From Xenorhabdus khoisanae (lineage in GTDB: Bacteria; Pseudomonadota; Gammaproteobacteria; Enterobacterales; Enterobacteriaceae), in NCBI RefSeq assembly GCF_001037465.1, contig NZ_LFCV01000055.1:1-41818 (forward strand): DNA of 41,818 bases, written 5' to 3'. Made by a program: the position numbers and the translations under genes. Positions within the stretch are counted from its first letter, which is position 1. Every line of letters starts with the position of its first letter. Of this stretch, positions 41,075-41,818 are shown one piece after another. Under the pieces are notes generated by a model. That model was not told where the DNA came from, made no database searches, and saw nothing but the letters and a program-made list of their open reading frames with translations.

Positions 41075-41805
41075 TTAATTTGCACACCAAAGTTCTGGTA
41101 GAAAAACAGATTCGGAGCCGATGACATTATCGACACCGAGAGGTATGGTGAACATCGGGTGTATGGCAACTATCAAAATCTGCCAAAATGGGCACTTCCC
41201 TATTATTTAGGACTTCTTTAAGAATATTCAGGGAATTTCTACCTGTTCGCCGAACATTAAATTGCCCGTGTTTTCCAGGAGTAATTGCTGAAGTTTTATT
41301 AAAGGTCCCACATAACAGAAGATGGGCAAAAGCGCGTTCAACTTGCTCTTCCCAACGTTGGGCCATAAAAAGTGACAACATCTGTTTTACTATATATTCC
41401 AAGAAATAAAGCGGTAATATCAGAATAACCAATAATGATTTCTGGGTCTTTTTTAATTTTTAATAACGTTATAATCAATATAAGGCAACATTGAATTGGA
41501 ATTATAGTTACCTATTGTGGGAATAATACATCTGACTTTTTTGGCCAGAATCAAAGAATTAAATCCTGCCATTCTTTGCATAATGCTCTCTGAACGATAG
41601 AAAACACTTTTCGCTGTCAGTATTTCTGTTTTTGTTTTAAAACTTACTTTATAGATAATTAACACTTTTAGATACTTAACACTTTTAGATAATTAATACT
41701 TTTTGTAAAACGAGTGGGAGTAAAAGCTGTGGTGGGAGTTGAAGAAGAAAATCCAATAGTTTCACCGATAGAAAGTTTTTGAGGAGGAATCTGTGGAGGA
41801 ATCAT
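41075..41805 (-). pseudogene. Decayed S66 serine peptidase (MccF / LD-carboxypeptidase-like) gene
   Basis: Fragments of an S66 peptidase lie in order in several minus-strand frames. The N-terminus begins at 41805 (MIPPQIPPQKLSIGETIGF, then TAFTPTRFTKSINYLK). Next come FYRSESIMQRMAGFNSLIL and VRCIIPTIGNYNSNSMLPYI, then the nucleophile region PEIIIGYSDITALFLGIYSK (Ser in GYSD) and VVTFYGPT. After a missing middle part come HLLLCGTFNKTSAI and VPILADFDSCHT, and, after one more shift, MFTIPLGVDNVIGSESVFLP with a stop at 41075. A functional member has about 340 residues (over 1 kb); only 731 bases remain and at least four frame changes occur. The 17-bp repeat array lies in the first break. MccF-type members confer resistance to microcin C-like compounds; this copy is dead. 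Confidence 0.85.
41653..41703. repeat. 17-bp tandem repeat, three units
   Basis: AGATAATTAACACTTTT (41653), AGATACTTAACACTTTT (41670) and AGATAATTAATACTTTT (41687). It lies inside the S66 pseudogene. A 17-base unit is not a multiple of three, so the expansion itself breaks the frame. Confidence 0.9.
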
Positions 41806-41818
41806 AATGGCTTTATAT

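Noticed and set aside
41796-41818. A plus-strand gene starting at ATG 41807 after GGAGGA
   Set aside because: The same bases, read on the minus strand, encode the N-terminus of an S66 peptidase (MIPPQIPPQKLSIGET), which explains the purine-rich stretch as proline and isoleucine codons.

Overview
The window looks like a chromosomal segment of an insect-associated enterobacterium of the Morganellaceae, most likely Photorhabdus or Xenorhabdus. Three things suggest this: the conserved enterobacterial order ybfF-seqA-pgm ... kdpDCBAF-ybfA-ybgI, broken up by accessory genes; a textbook 127-bp ERIC element; and a very large MARTX toxin. The genus is an inference, since there is no rRNA or other species marker here. 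Base composition is moderate in the backbone and clearly richer in G+C in the four-gene cluster at the right.

Left region (1-16.6 kb): a MARTX toxin locus, rtxH-rtxC-rtxA, all on the plus strand. rtxA encodes 4553 residues. In order it has glycine-rich A-type repeats interrupted by a duplicated insertion, about 600 residues of B-type repeats, a jelly-roll carbohydrate-binding-like domain, a coiled coil, a set of effector modules, an autoprocessing C80 cysteine protease domain, and C-terminal GGxGxD repeats. The effector set is an unrecognised domain with an FWSG motif, a membrane-localisation helix bundle, an alpha/beta hydrolase (ABH), a C58-like Cys-His-Asp domain, and an MCF domain with the RCD signature. 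A 14-bp in-frame direct repeat flanks the MCF module. The secretion genes rtxBDE are not in the window. Downstream lie a terminator, an ERIC copy, short gene relics, a Cys/His protein that may be a papain-like enzyme, and a small ORF.

Middle region (16.7-34.6 kb): an inositol-monophosphatase-family phosphatase, a SAM methyltransferase, ybfF, seqA-pgm, a half-size EamA transporter, and a lipoprotein pullulanase. Then come the potassium-uptake operon kdpFABC with sensor kinase kdpD, ybfA and ybgI. kdpE is missing from its usual place after kdpD, although a KdpE-box-like sequence lies upstream of kdpF. kdpB and kdpC each carry in-frame short tandem duplications absent from the E. coli proteins.

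Right region (34.6-41.8 kb): a Bcr/CflA-type MFS exporter divergent from an AraC-family regulator, then a minus-strand operon. The operon reads KASIII-like protein, carrier protein, amino-acid adenylating ligase, acyl-CoA-dehydrogenase-like oxidase. The last three form a likely pyrrole-2-carboxyl carrier-protein pathway, in which proline is loaded on the carrier and oxidised. The KASIII-like protein keeps its Cys but has lost the decarboxylation His, so it may transfer the pyrrolyl group rather than condense it. Upstream, at the window edge, lies a badly decayed S66 (MccF/LD-carboxypeptidase-like) pseudogene containing a 17-bp triple repeat. A perfect palindrome sits between it and the operon.
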